Below are positions 46,601-59,546 of a DNA stretch of 64,000 nt, piece by piece. Where the stretch lies: the NCBI GenBank assembly GCA_028753945.1, contig JAPNXP010000010.1, forward strand, positions 995,042-1,059,041, in the 5' to 3' direction. This DNA is from Hexactinellida sp. DTS-2022 (lineage: Eukaryota; Porifera; Hexactinellida). The notes beneath the pieces were generated by a model. It did not search any database and was not told the origin of the DNA. It worked only from the letters and a program-made list of their open reading frames with translations. The position numbers and the translations under genes were made by a program. Every line of letters begins with the position of its first letter. Positions within the stretch are counted from its first letter, which is position 1.

Positions 46601-49600
46601 GCTAGGTTGACATTGGCTACTCGCCCATCAATAACAGGGTTTTGTGTAGCAGTTGCCTTCTTTGCCTCTTCAGGTTCAATCATCGTTACCTAAAATATAA
46701 TATATTGATTAGAACCCTTTCTTATCCCACGCAAGTGAAAGCATTGACTAATATACGTATTGAAACTATCGCAGTAAATAGTCAAACAGAGCTGACTCAA
46801 TCGAGAAAAACTGTTAGTTATGACTTATGAGTGAGTAGAGTTAATGTAGCACAGATGTAGTCAAGTTATGGGGACAAAGTACATTTCACATAGGGTTGTT
46901 GATTTATTGTTGTTACTAATTAATTGAACTTGTATTATGATTAGTAAATCAAATAATATTGATTGCTTGTTGAGAAATTGACTACAGTCAATTACTGTTG
47001 TCTGAGCAACTTTGTTCCAATGTCATAGTGCATGCACTTCTATTGCAATCATTTAGATCTCAAATGTGCAGCTAATCTTGATAATTTGTTTAAAAATGTG
47101 GGGTTTTAAGTTAGTTCCGGCTTACAATACCACTAGGTTGAATGAGAACAGAAAAATGTTTCAATATTGTAAATTTAGGCATCCATTTTCTATAGAATTA
47201 AGGCTAACGCTATTACTTCTCATTTTGTTATTAACTTTTTAATATGTAATAATAAAGAGTTAACCGCACACGAAACCAAGTAATACTTAGTATTCTGAGT
47301 AAGAATGGAAAATATTTAACATCTGACAAACAAGGTATCATTATTGGTACAAGGTTCTATCTATAAATTCTAGCTTTCTATCAATTAAAATAAGATCATT
47401 TTGAACTTCATAATGTTCAAAGAGTTTTGTATTACATACTTAAGAGTAATTTAAATAGACACGATGAATAACAATGTTCCTATTCCATCTGAGTAAAGTT
47501 TCTTGGAAACTCTAAATACAGTAGAACATTGTTAGTTCGGACACGGTTAAACGGACACTATTTCAGTTAGGGGATTATAGAATATTCGAAATGTAACGAA
47601 CGAACCTTTCTCTAAATAGTTCTTTGTTGATGTTACAATAGTTCAATCTTAGCTAAAAAGGATTTGAGACACAAATTAGATATTACTCAGCTAGTTTAGG
47701 TAGGAATTTAATTTACGATCTCTCCAATCTAAGCAAATGTAATGTTTTTGTCCAAAAGTAGTCAATGAATATCCGTTTCAATCTAATATTCGTTTCAAAA
47801 CGAATATTCCTTCAATCATTTCGAACGAATATTCGAATATTCGGTATATTCGTTTCAGACCTAATTTCAGTCCCCTTCTAAGTCTTTTCAATACAAATTA
47901 TATTGGTTAATACGAATTTCGGATAAGGCGAACGCATTTTGACGGTACCCTGCTGTTTGTTCTAACGAGGTTCTACTGTATATATGTATATTTCTATCGA
48001 GTTTGCTGAAATAATTAGAAATCAATTTTTGATTAAATGTAGTATGTTGCCATTTTAAGAGTGAACTTTCACCATTTATTGCATTATAAATACTTACCAG
48101 TTAATTATTTACGAGTTCTATTGCAATATCAGTTGAATATTGAATTAGATTATGTAATCACTTGCGAAAGAAGCGGAAGTAGATTTTTCATTTCCAAATC
48201 ACTTACACGGTTAAATACATAATGAAATACATACAGGTGCATGCGTAAATTTAATTTAATTCTTTACTTGGTCAGACAATACGTAACACAGCGAATAATT
48301 AGCTTTGAACGATATACACTGATATCTGTAATACTAGCACATTATACAAACCTGATGTAAGCATAATATTGTTTCATGGTATTCTGATAACTTTACCCAC
48401 CAAAGCAACAATAATTATCTTAATCAAAATCACATCATTTAAATTCCTTTTAAAACCAATAATCTCTACCTGACCAAAAAGTATTTGAACAATAGGAATT
48501 TTAATTAGTACAGGAAATGCTTCTCGCAGCATTTTAACGGATGTGGAGTTTATATAGACTTTAAGAATATGCAAATTTTTTGAATTTGAATTTGAATTTT
48601 AGGGGGTGTTAATCTCAATGATTAGATAGTGTGCTAATTACATTTTAATAGTCAATAATATACGAAATCTGATTGCAGTTTTGACCTCTAAGTAATAATT
48701 TATTAAAATCACTTGCAAATTTATAATCATTGCCGCTATTTCTTACAGGAATACAGCCAATTCTCCATTTGTTCCACTTATGCCACATGTGGTAAAAATG
48801 TAACTTATTACAATAATGGTAATAAATGGTTTTTAGAATCAATATACTGTAGAATACAACTAATAATGTCGTCGCATTATTTAGTTTGATTTAAAAGAAA
48901 AAATATTCCCAAAATCAGGCTTCGAATGCGATCATTATATTCTCGAAATAAATCTTGTCCATATAATTTTAATTATTATTTTTTCTAGAATAATATTTCA
49001 TTTCTTTCAGTTATTTCTTGTTAAAAGCAACCAAATTAATAAAGTATTATTAAATATGTTTAACATAGACTCTACTTGGCATAAAATAAAATCCATTGAT
49101 ATCTGATTTCATGGATACCTAGCTATTTAATTAAACTTTGAGTGTAAATCGTCATAATTATTACAGAATACAGGTAAGTATTATGGCAATTAATATCGTT
49201 TACTGGGGAGGAGTCATTGATTATCTTACGTTGTAAACTAGAGATTATTCCAATCAATTTACTTGACGCATTGGGCAGCAGTTTAGAACATATTTGTGTA
49301 TTTCTTACTCAATGGATTGTCTACCTACACTTAAATTGTTTCCATTATGAGACCATAAAATAGCAAGATAATAGCATTGAAGAAGTATATTATTTTGCCC
49401 TAATTGGGGCAAAATACCACAGTTACTAGCTTTGAAATGAATCTTATAAGTTTAAAACTTGCTGTCATATAACATGAAGGGTAATGCTACAAAATAAATT
49501 TACAATTAACTTACAAATCCGTATCCCTTCGATTTGCCAGTCTGTTTGTCTCTAATCACGACAGCTTCTTCAATATCTCCAAATTGTTTAAAATGAGAAT

Positions 49601-49685
49601 GCAGCGTTTCATCTGAAGTGCTGTACGGCAATCCTCCAACGAATATCTTTGTTAGCATTGTATCTTTCTTGATATTTAACGACAT
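43673..49685 (-). CDS. RBM24/RBM38-like RNA-binding protein, three exons
   Basis: Exon 1 (49685-49515): ATG, then [20 protein letters not shown] and [19 protein letters not shown], donor GTAAGT. Exon 2 (46689-46569): [20 protein letters not shown] then [16 protein letters not shown], donor GTAAGA. Exon 3 (43929-43673) follows the acceptor aattatag, which keeps phase, and gives [20 protein letters not shown], a Pro/Tyr-rich tail ending VPFPYVQ. The single RRM (RNP2 [12 protein letters not shown]1 KGYGFVTM split by the intron) and [16 protein letters not shown] are diagnostic of RBM24/38. That family binds GU-rich sites in mRNA and controls splicing and stability. The protein is about 180 residues. 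Introns of 2.8 and 2.6 kb are long for this window and hold mostly unique AT-rich DNA plus one MITE. An extra small exon cannot be ruled out. Confidence 0.85.
47519..47978. mobile_element. pogo-like element in intron 1 of the RBM24/38-like gene
   Basis: TA on both sides. Ends CAGTAGAACATTGTTAGTTC and CTAACGAGGTTCTACTG. 460 bp, with TATTCGTTTC-type internal repeats near 47770-47850. Non-coding. Confidence 0.75.
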
Positions 49686-49699
49686 TATGCCCAAAGTAT

Positions 49700-51332
49700 A
49701 TAAAATGAAAAATGGTACGATTGTCTATAAAATAGAAAGAAAAGAGAGTGAATGACAAAGTCTAGTGCGATTAAAACCAGCTCAGCTCCGAATACTCCAA
49801 TATATATAATGGTCTTTTATACTATATGAATACTTATCAATACTTACTTGTGTAGTGAATAAGGGAAGCCGATTATACCGAAAGAAAATCAAGAAAATCT
49901 GCTAATTAGAACAGGTAAATGCCTAATATAAATTATAAATTTGTATACCCTAAAATTACAAGTAATAAGGAATCAAGAATCACTAGCTAACTCTCTGTTT
50001 CGAAGAGATACCTTTTATAGAAAGTTGAGAGATGTGATCTGTCTAGAGATCTGTGATATGCATAGCAATGAGAAGAACTGCTGAACTGGTTTACTCATTT
50101 GAATGGAGCTGGTGTGCATATCAAGATAGTATAGTATCGAAATCATAACAAGCAAAAGTATAGATTTCATGCATGAGCATTTCAATGTAACGTTGATCTC
50201 CGTAATTAAATCAAATGGTATTAATTTCTTCTTCGGCGAAGTAATGAATTCGAACAACGAACTGATTAGTCTGGAATGATACTCTTTCTCTGTTTAATGA
50301 GTCGCTGGGAGAAGACATTTGGAATGCATTTAAATTCGAGGTAATTGGGAATATATAATTACCATATTGGCTCTCTAATTCCAGCGGTCTAAATATCATT
50401 TCCCTCTCCAGGGCACAAATTAGAAAGAGAGAGTAAGACCTCACTATTATACAGTATGCTACATTCCATCTAAAATAAAGTTTGTCTCGAGTATACAAGA
50501 TAATACTGATCCAACATTATACATATTACATAGATATTTAAGTTGAATTAGACAGAATTACCACTTATATGTTAAAATTAGTCTCGGCCAATAATTATTG
50601 ATTCCTCTAAGTTTCCTCAGAATTATACCTCCATTAAAGTTAAGTATGTCGCCCAATTCATTGGATGTTATTAAACATAAACCGAATTGTTTATCAGATA
50701 TTTTCTCTCTCGCTCTACTTGTGCTACTTCGGTCAAATTGTTGCTTTGTGAGAATTCCGGTGTATATTTCCCCGAAAAATATTTCTTTAACAAATTATAT
50801 ACAATTTGTCCATCATTATAATTGTGCTTCTACTAAGAAAATATAGGAAAGTTGTCCAGTGTATGTACTCGTCAAGAAATGGAGCCTCCCTAATCGATAA
50901 ATGGAGCGAATTACAGTTTCCCCTCGTAATTAGAGCGCAAAATTTTCTAGTCATTTTTACATAACGTGCTATGGGAACTGCTAGAGCTAGACAAAGTTAA
51001 ATCTTACTTGTATACTAAAGAGATACCTCTGCAACTATTAGTTTTCTCCTTTGAATGAAAAACGTTAAATATCACCTTTACTATTCAGAATAAGTTTTTT
51101 AATGAGCACAGTCGAAAATGACATCATTGCACAGTGTACACACATAAAGTTAAATTTCAATATATTTACGTCTGCTTGTTATAACGAATTTGTATTTACT
51201 TAATTCGGTTTCAGAGGTTCTACTTTTGATTTTGATATATTTAATTTTCGTGCATTGCCCATAAAATATTTCTCAGAGGACAGTCATTGTATATCTGATG
51301 GATTTAGAATAACTTGCAAGAATTTTCTAGAT
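49700..51332. other. Upstream region of the RBM24/38-like gene
   Basis: No other gene supported. This should include the promoter and 5' UTR, but I see no certain core elements. Short frames here lack domains. Confidence 0.35.
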
Positions 51333-51699
51333 CAGGGGTCGGAAAATGGTGGACGCAAAACGATTTTCTTGGGCCGCCGAAAATATTGGTTAGAACCTTT
51401 CAATGTTATCAAAAGATCTTACTTATGTAACGCATTGCGCCCTAAGCTAATAATTTTATGATTTTATGCAATAAATTCATTAATATCTTTGCATAAGCTG
51501 ACATCACACTATATTTTCTAGTTCGATACCTACTTAATTGATTGTTAAACATATAATTTCTGATTAGGTTTGTAATTCGCATTAATTGGAATTAATTGGT
51601 ATTATCTAGCAAAGTAGAATCATGTGATATTCACTAAATTCATTCACGTTTATGACAAATTATTTTGTGGCCGCACTCAATTATAACTGCTGACCCGTG
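51333..51699. mobile_element. hAT-like MITE (GGGGTCGG ends)
   Basis: Ends CAGGGGTCGGAAAATGG and CTGCTGACCCGTG. Flanks TTCTAGAT and TTATAGAT (7 of 8). Contains GGGCCGCCG, as in Charlie-type MITEs. Confidence 0.75.
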
Positions 51700-52513
51700 T
51701 TATAGATGACCTCTAGAACACGATGTAAGTAAAAGTCATTTTTGTAAAACACATATAAAAATTTAGTACAAACAATCTGAATCTCACCAATACAAGAGTT
51801 GAAAATTGAAATGCTCAAATTATTTCTCAATAACAAATAAGCATCAACTGATGAAGCCTTACAAACTATTATTACTAATCATAGGTAAATTAGTTTCTTC
51901 CGGTTTGGGCCAAATCTATATAGCAATACAATTATGTAGATTATATAATCGGAAAGAAAGTGAACTACAAAAGAGACAGGATATGCTTTAAGTAGTAGTC
52001 ATATTTCTGAATATCATTTGGACTATTTCCTTTCTGATAACTATTATTTCATAAGTATCACAAGTATAGTTGTTAGCATATATGTATTCCTACGCATTTA
52101 AGAGATAGGATAATGCGAAACTTGATTAAATCATTGAAATTATCACAATGTCATCGACCTCTAATTTTGATTAATAATATTTGATTGCTGCCTTCACCAA
52201 CCCGATGATATCCATATATTTAGAATACCTTATTCATTATCTGAGTAGTATATTGGTAGAGAGAGGCTGAGACAAGCTGTTCTATTGTAAATAAAAAGTA
52301 AACTATACACTGTTTTATTATCTTCACTCAATTATTAATAGCAACAGCATTTAATACTTTGTCTTAGTTCCTTCTACTACTAACTAGTAACTATCTGAGT
52401 AAAAACACCTGTTAATAGTTTGTCCAGGATAACTGGTAACTAGTGCATCTGTGCATGATAAAATGAAATTTTGATGGTGGTTAATTAAGCCACCACCTCA
52501 CTTTTTTTGGTGG
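51700..52513. other. No gene recognised
   Basis: AT-rich. GGTGGTTAATTAAGCCACCA (52473-52492) is a palindromic end-like sequence which reappears altered near 53790 and 53895; the element below has split this older repeat. Confidence 0.45.
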
Positions 52514-52523
52514 CTAAAAATAT

Positions 52524-53752
52524 GGGAAATTCCAAAAATACTCAAGTTTTTTAAAAATTTCCAAATATACTCAACAATACTCAACTAATTTGTAAATATA
52601 CTCAAGTTTTTCCAAATATACTCAAGTTTTACCGGATTATTCCAAATATACTCAAGTTTTATTGGATTATTCCAAATATACTCAAGTTTTATTGGATTAT
52701 TGAAACTAGTATGGAGATCCCCAACCACAAAAAATATTTATTAATACAATCTGCTCGTCTGCTCTACGCGCGTCCTTACAACTTGTACTCGGGCCTACGG
52801 CCCTCGCTTGTATTTAAAGCATCTCCTTTTCAAATTAAATGTCGATCTTGATGAGTGGCCGCTAGCTGTCTATTTATATCCGTGGATCCTAGCTACAGGT
52901 TTCTATAAGGACAGATTAAATAATTTGGATATTTATGCAAATTTGAACAGATAATTTTCTAGATATATAAGCTTGTCCGTGTATAATAATATACCAATTC
53001 CAAATAAAAAATTAAATATCAGTACCAGTAAGAAACTGTACCAGTGGACCCCTAACTTTGGGATGTGGAGAAGTTATTGTATTGATTGATAATAATTTGA
53101 TATCAAATAACACAATGGTTATAAATGTATGGCTAGACAGATAGAACACAAATAACTGATTAGATGCCTGAACTTCCTCTCGATCAATTAGATTTACTGT
53201 CTCAGTATTCCATATTGCACGCTTAACATTTGACAGACACTAAAGCATTCAATTATACTAATTGAATGCTAGCTGCTAATCTATACTGGAACAACCTTCG
53301 AATTTAATTGGCTAAAGGTTTTGACACCTTTTGTGATGGAAGATGTGAATATCTTTTTAGATATTGAACTTGTTTGTACATACAGTATTCCCCACCCCAC
53401 TGCCAAATTTTAGGTCTGTAGCTTTTACCAGTTCCTCAATCAATTCTGAACAAACACACAAACAAACAAACACAAAAACATTGTGATTTAATATATAAGA
53501 TAGACTAAATATAAATATAGCCTTTCTAAACATGAGTAGATCTGTGAATTTACTGAAAAGTTGAGTAGATTTGGAATTTATTGAAAAAACTTGAGCAGAA
53601 TTGGAATTATTCTGAAAAACTTGAGTAGAATTGGAATTATTTTGAAAAACTTGAGTAGATTCGGAAAGATCTAGTTTTATATTTGAGTATCAGTAAAAAG
53701 TTGAGTATATTTGGAAATTTGTAAAAAACTTGAGTATTTTTGGAATTTTCCC
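52524..53752. mobile_element. Mutator-like non-autonomous element with CCAAATATACTCAAG arrays
   Basis: Inverted ends starting GGGAAATTCCAAAAATACTC and the complement of GGGAAAATTCCAAAAATACT. Each is followed by repeats of CCAAATATACTCAAGTTTT, on the left in 30-bp units with TATTGGATTATT. Flanks CTAAAAATAT (52514-52523) and CTAAAATAT (53753-53761), differing by one A. A 9-10 bp duplication suggests Mutator. No transposase. The middle (52740-53510) is featureless. Confidence 0.7.
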
Positions 53753-53761
53753 CTAAAATAT

Positions 53762-54360
53762 ACAACGGCCGGTTTGAAAACCACTGGTGGCTTAACAAAC
53801 TTCTGATGCCGTAAAACAACACTAAATTAATGACAAATAATTCAACGAAAATATAATCTAAAGAAAGTCAAATAATCCACAATTTATGGTGGATTAGTTA
53901 AGCCACCATAGGAAAAAAATTGTGGCTAACGCCACCATCCCACCTAATTTGTTGTGCACTGCTGATAACCAAATTAAGTAGCTTGTGTCTAGATTGAGAC
54001 AATTTGGCATGAACAAGGCATTCTCTTTTGAGATGAGTTGTGCTATAAATTTTTCATAGGGACTTGAATATGTGTATAATATGCCGATTACCCAAAATAT
54101 TTAAATATGCTGCAATACAGCTAAATAATGCAACCCCCGTTAGAATTAATACTCAATATATTTCGATATAAGCAAAGTTCGATTGAAAAGAACATTTCTG
54201 GACCTTTTGACTATTTCTATCAGACAGGTACTTCAATGTAATATATAAGCTAGGGATTAAACGAATATTCGAATGTTTTGATGACTAAGCATTAAATCAA
54301 ATTCAATACTAAAAATACAGTGGAAAATAGTTTTTATTAATGTTATAATAATTAAATAAA
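53762..54360. other. Remains of a GGTGGCTTAA palindromic element
   Basis: GGTGGCTTAACAA (53788) and TTAGTTAAGCCACCATAGG (53895) with GCCACCATCCCACC (53930) mirror the sequence near 52470. No coding. Confidence 0.5.
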
Positions 54361-56100
54361 ATCCAAAATTGCAGCCTGTGCCGACGCATGCTCCTTTGGT
54401 GGCACTATATATTGTTGGTAGTTTATTGATAGTGCCTCCAAAGAAACATGCTGTCGGCGCAAGCTGCAATTTTGGATTTTTTTTTTCCGCCAATTCATCA
54501 TCACTATACAGGTGATAAATTATTTCAGAAAGGTGTTTCAGAATGCTACGACCCTTAGAGTGGTGGAAGTTTCCATTTAGTTCACTTCATTTTAGAGATA
54601 TTCAAGTTTGAGTAGAATATAATAGCTAATGACTCAGCATATTTTATGTGAGTGTTGGGTCATCACCCAACATCAACTAACCTATTTTAAATATCGAATT
54701 AGCAAAATTGTAAAAACACATTTTTTTAACGATGTCATCATCACCTCAAGGTGTCAAGACCCACTTGTATAGGTGGCACGTGCCATAAGGACCAGTTGAT
54801 AAATTGAAAGTTTGTTTCTATCTTCTATGATCTCTTGAGATTTATGATATTTAATTAATTAGTATAAATAATTATTAATAATATTTATAATTTAACACCA
54901 ATTTCAATGTCAACTTATATTTATTAAGTTTAATTATTTTGTCATAAATAATAAATTAATTAATTTGGCTATCAAATTTCAATTCCGCACACTCGATAAC
55001 CCCTAATAAACAAATTGGGAGCAGCTATATAAGTCATATACTGACTGAATTAATTATAATTAATTACGTCAGTATATTAACAGTGCAATAATATTCTCGC
55101 AGAAGTAAATATAATCACATAATATGTCGTTGTTATGGAATGTAAAATCTCGGTTTTCAATTGGAAAATAGAAGCCTACTCGATCTCACAAGTTGAATCA
55201 ATATAATAATAACGAGTTGAAACAATAGAATTAGATGTAACACTTTCAATTGAACTGAAGTGTTAGTAAACAAAGGAAACTTGCAACTCAATTGTGGCAC
55301 AAACGAAACTCAATTTAAAAATTCGTGCACTGTGAAAAGGTGTAGAATTTAATTCTCTATCGAATGCATATAAATTAAATATTTGTGCACTATTTATTGT
55401 TCTTTTTCTAATATTAAACAGGTGCAAAAATGTGTCCAAAAAATGTAGTAAAATCGTGACCCCAGGTGCACATCTGTAACCCATGAGACACCTGTCCTGA
55501 AATTTTGGGTTCTTAGTTAATTAAACTCTGTTCAGTAGAGAGGCTACGGACCAATAAAATCCAAAATTGCAGCCTGTGCCAACGCATATTCCTTTGATGG
55601 CACTATATTTTGGTGGTGGTTTATTGATAGTGCCTCCAAAGGAACATGCTGTCGGCACAGGCTGCAATTTGGATTTTTTTTCGCCATGTCGTCATCACTA
55701 TGAAGGTGTTAAATTATTTCAAAAAGGTGTTTCAGAAGGCATAGACCCTTAGAGTGGTGGAAGTTTCCATTTAGCTCACTTCATTTGAGAGATATTCACG
55801 TTTCAGTAGAATATAATATGTTGCTGAGTCAGCATTTTTTAGGTGCGTGTTGGGTATTCACCCAACTCCAACCAACCCATGCGGATTATTTAATTCACAA
55901 AATTGTAAAAATACATTTTTTTGACGATGTCATCACCACCTCAAGGTGTCAAGATCCACTTGTATAGGTGGTACGTGCCATAAGGACCAATTGATAAATT
56001 TAAAGTTTGTTTCTATCTTGTATCATTTCTGAGATTAATGAAATTTAGATAATTAGTATAAATATTTAATTAATCTAAGATAATTTAACACCAATATTAT
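54361..56100. repeat. Unclassified hairpin-headed repeat, copy B (two units)
   Basis: Hairpins at 54361-54476 and 55559-55675, about 1.2 kb apart, each followed by TCATCACTAT, then GGTGTT and CCTTAGAGTGGTGGAAGTTT, as in copy A. The GAAACAATAGAATTAGATGT block is at 55215-55240. The order is the same as in 2664-4130, so this is one family with tandem units. Confidence 0.75.
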
Positions 56101-56869
56101 TTACATCAAAATAAATTAAGTTCAATTATTTGCTATAATAATTAATTTAAATTTAATTTCATTATCATATTTGAATTCAGCGCACTCGATACCCTAATAA
56201 TCTAATTGGAACCGTTTCTCTAAGTTAAACACAGAGCGAATTAATTAGAATTAAATATCTCATGTATCCATTGTTCAAGAATATTCTGAGCAGAAATAAA
56301 TATAATCACATAATCTGTCGTTGTTATGGAATGTAAAATCTTAGTTTTCAAATGAAAAATAGAAGCCTACTCGACACTATACTATAGTATAGTCGGCACA
56401 GTAATAATAGCTACAAAGTGTTTATAGATACAAATTCGCTATTAATCAGCTAGTTTAGGTATGAATATATATTTACGATCCTTATAATCTATACAAAAAT
56501 CATGTCGTTGTCCAAAAAGATGTATACGGTCGTTTCAAAATGAATATAACGAATATTCGTTCAAACATTTCGAAAGAATATTAGAAGAAAGAATATAGCA
56601 CATTTTCATTCACTTCATCACAAATATACTACATATTAACTACTTGTATGAACTTCGCATATAATAGACTTCTAGATTTTAATGCAACTCTGAGTTTGCA
56701 GATTCAAACTCATTTGGAAATAAAGAAGTCTCAATAGCAACTAAACAGTGTGACTGGTGCTTACTGCTCTATAAATAATGTATCATTGTTAGGTTAGGAT
56801 TTCCATACAAATACAAACTAGATTATGTATGGAAATGGATTGTTGGAAACAGTATTTCCTCGAACTATA

Positions 56870-57352
56870 CTAACTATCTTAGGGCGTCGCTTCGCTGCTG
56901 AACACAATCACATAACAGCCGCGAAGAAGTTGTTGTATGGTTTATGATTTTCACCGTAAATACTAAATAGGCATAAAAAGTGGAATAAATAAAGTAAAAA
57001 TTTAATGATTACGTGACGTCATCATTCACTAATGAGTAAGCATAATAATGATTTGGTGGGACCAATATGTCCGCATCATTAATGTACATGTTCTATTAAA
57101 ATTCAGTTTTCTATCTCGTAGAGGGTTCGAATTATGTACGATTAAGTGATTTAAAGCTTCTTAAAATGTGAAAATGACGTCATAACTTGGCGAGGAGTGG
57201 GAAATTTCGAGTGACAACCTCAACTTGTTGTCGGGGCCAAAAGTTTCCCCAATATGCCAAAAATAGGATTTCTAAACCTTCCAGTTTCTTTAATCAACTC
57301 GGAACATACTACAATATACCTATTTATCCAGCCTTGCGTTTTAATAATAGAT
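56870..57352 (-). mobile_element. Worn Helitron-like element, minus strand
   Basis: Similar in reverse to the outer parts of 61328-62629 (TGACGTCAT, CAACTTGTTG, TGATGCGGAC blocks). 5' end TCTATTATTAAAACGCAAGG on the minus strand; the 3' GCGAAGCGACGC hairpin has lost the CTAG. Confidence 0.5.
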
Positions 57353-57399
57353 TTATACGTAGGTATTAACAATTTAACATACACTCATTAAGTCGTATT

Positions 57400-57960
57400 C
57401 TCGGATACTACGTAATTTTCTCTAATAACCGATTTTTCTCCTATCTGATCCATTATAAATGATTCGGTTAATACGTACCTCGGATAAGACGTACCAATTT
57501 CTATTCCCAACTAAATAAAATGTATTCATTTATTTCGATTAGTACGGACTCTAGAAAACTATCAGCAGAACTCAATTAGTGTTTTGATTGTCTAAGTACG
57601 TGACAACTAAAATACTTTATCTTATCGTTAAGTATGTTGGAGACTTGTATATCCTACATCCAGAGCCGCTGAGAACATCTAAGGGGCCCGGGGATATATA
57701 CAGTGCAACCTCTATAAGTGGGGGAGCATGGGACGGTCAAAATGTGAATTTTCCCCCATTCCCCGGATATAATTTCCGATTGGATAAACACTACATACAT
57801 GGTCATATTATGCAATATATATACACAACACCCGCATTAAGGTACTTACTAGTTACTTTTTGTATATTCTAACAATTTATTTTAATGCTGATAGGTAAGC
57901 AATCTACAGTCAACGATTTGTTCTACAAACATTAGTCAATGTGAACAAGATTTCGTATGT
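57400..57960. other. Non-coding with pogo-like fragments
   Basis: 57480-57660 is the complement of part of 7867-8130. GGGGCCCGGGGATATATACA and CCCCCATTCCCCGGATATAA (57684-57774) are short inverted pieces. No gene. Confidence 0.4.
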
Positions 57961-58004
57961 TTAATATGAGGATTTTACTGTGCCGACTATACTATAGTAT
58001 AGTG

Positions 58005-58138
58005 CAGGGTTTTTTTAAAGGTCGATCTTGGTGTAAATTTTGCACCAAGATTTTTGGGAGTTAGACCACGATTCGGGTCGGCCGCTGCCGCTGCAGTGCT
58101 GAGTTACACCAAGGTCTCAACCTTTAAAAAAAACCCTG
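58005..58138. mobile_element. hAT MITE in the right end of the 56375 element
   Basis: Ends CAGGGTTTTTTTAAAGGT and TTTAAAAAAAACCCTG. Perfect duplicate GTATAGTG at 57997-58004 and 58139-58146. Contains TTGGTGTAAATTTTGCACCAA palindrome parts and GCCGCTGCCGCTGCAG. Confidence 0.9.
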
Positions 58139-58334
58139 GTATAGTGGACCAGTTCTAATTTATTGTGAACAAGCCCTATGGTCCCAATTTAGATGATGTA
58201 CTTTTTTAATGAAATATGCATTAACCCAATATTGTACGTATACAATTTAGAAAGAAACACGCGAATTGCAACTTGGCAATTGATATTTTGAGATCCGGCC
58301 AATTTATTGTAACGGGCACCCTCTGGGACGAATA

Positions 58335-59502
58335 TGCCCGATGTAACAGCCCAGAATATACCCCCCCCCCCCCCCCCGCGAATATACCCGGATATAATCT
58401 GTCCTAGCCCAGATTATACCCCCGGATATGAAGTGGGCTAGCCCCGATTATACCCCCTTTGGGGGTATAGTCTGGGCTAGACCAATTGATAAAATTGATA
58501 CTCTTGTGTGTATCTGCGTATAATATACCCCCCTAGCCCAGATTATACCCGGAGTTAATCTGTCCTAGCCTAGATTATACCCGGGTATAATCTGTCGTAG
58601 CCCAGATTATACCCCCGGGTATCAAGTTGGCTAGCCCAGAATATACCCCTTTGGGGGTATAATCTGGGCTAGCCCACTTCATACCCGGGTTATAACTTAT
58701 AATCTGGGCATGGACAAATTATACTTCCTGCCTACCGTATATTGTGTCATGTGCAAAAATGTTCGGCGTCTTGTGTAATCTATGTATACATAAATCCCAT
58801 CATACACGATGCATCTTTGTTGCATGCAACATTGGAATATATAGCGCTGATAAGTTGAATTTCATCAAATATTAGTTCTCTTGGTAGTTTTAACAATTGT
58901 AAGATAACTATCTTTGTTAAATTGTGTAATATTTAGCATACATAACCAAGTCCAAATACATAATTAGCAAGCTATTTATACATCCAAAATATCCCGCTCT
59001 ACTTCTAATCTATCTTAGTAACAATCTCGATTAACTAGTTGAGTGATACAATTTCCTTTGATTATATTACACAATCAATAATGGATTATTCGGCAAAAAG
59101 AATAGTTTATAATCTATTCACAATTATTTGCCACTTTTTTCAATGAATTAGTACGTGTTTTAATTATAAAAATTAAAACCACATAATATAAACTTGTGGT
59201 GGCTTTTATATTCAATCGTCATTTGAAATACTACATATTTGGTAACTTACTAGGCTACTACTACTGTTCCATCCCGAAAATTGGTTATCAGGAATCTCCG
59301 GGACTGTCCCGTCCAGTTCCGGAAATTAGGCATTCCCAATAAGAGAGGGATATATTCTGTCCTAGCCCAGATTATACCCCCAAGGGGGTATAATCTGGGC
59401 TAGAGGGGTATATTTTGGGCTAGCCCACTTCATACACGGGTATGTCCTAGGCCAGATTATACCCGGGTATTACTGGTGGGGGGTTAATCTGGGCTGCTAC
59501 AC
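58335..59502. mobile_element. Fold-back element with TAGCCCAGATTATACCCC arrays
   Basis: Ends TGTAACAGCCCAGAATATAC and the complement of TGTAGCAGCCCAGATTAACC. Behind each is an array of AGCCCAGATTATACCCCC units in both orientations, 58340-58710 and 59345-59500. A plain 600-bp middle has no gene. It has cut an older GGGCACCC element (58285-58334 resembles 60480-60530). No clean target duplicate seen. Confidence 0.65.
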
Positions 59503-59546
59503 CGGGGAAGAGAATTTCGAGTTACTATGCGAATAATACTATATTC

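Larger units (their letters stand above)
56375..58150. mobile_element. Element with CACTATACTATAGTATAGTC inverted ends
   Basis: Left end CACTATACTATAGTATAGTC then GGCACAGTAA (56376-56405); right end is the complement (57975-58004), then a MITE, then GGACCAGTTCTAAT. A related single end with the same outer flank (TTAGAACTGGGCCACTATAC) is at 32408-32427. No transposase was found. The class is unknown and the duplicate unclear. Confidence 0.5.

Noticed and set aside
50015-50498. Minus-strand frames upstream of the RNA-binding protein gene
   Set aside because: They overlap in different frames, lack domains, and have the composition expected of AT-rich non-coding DNA.
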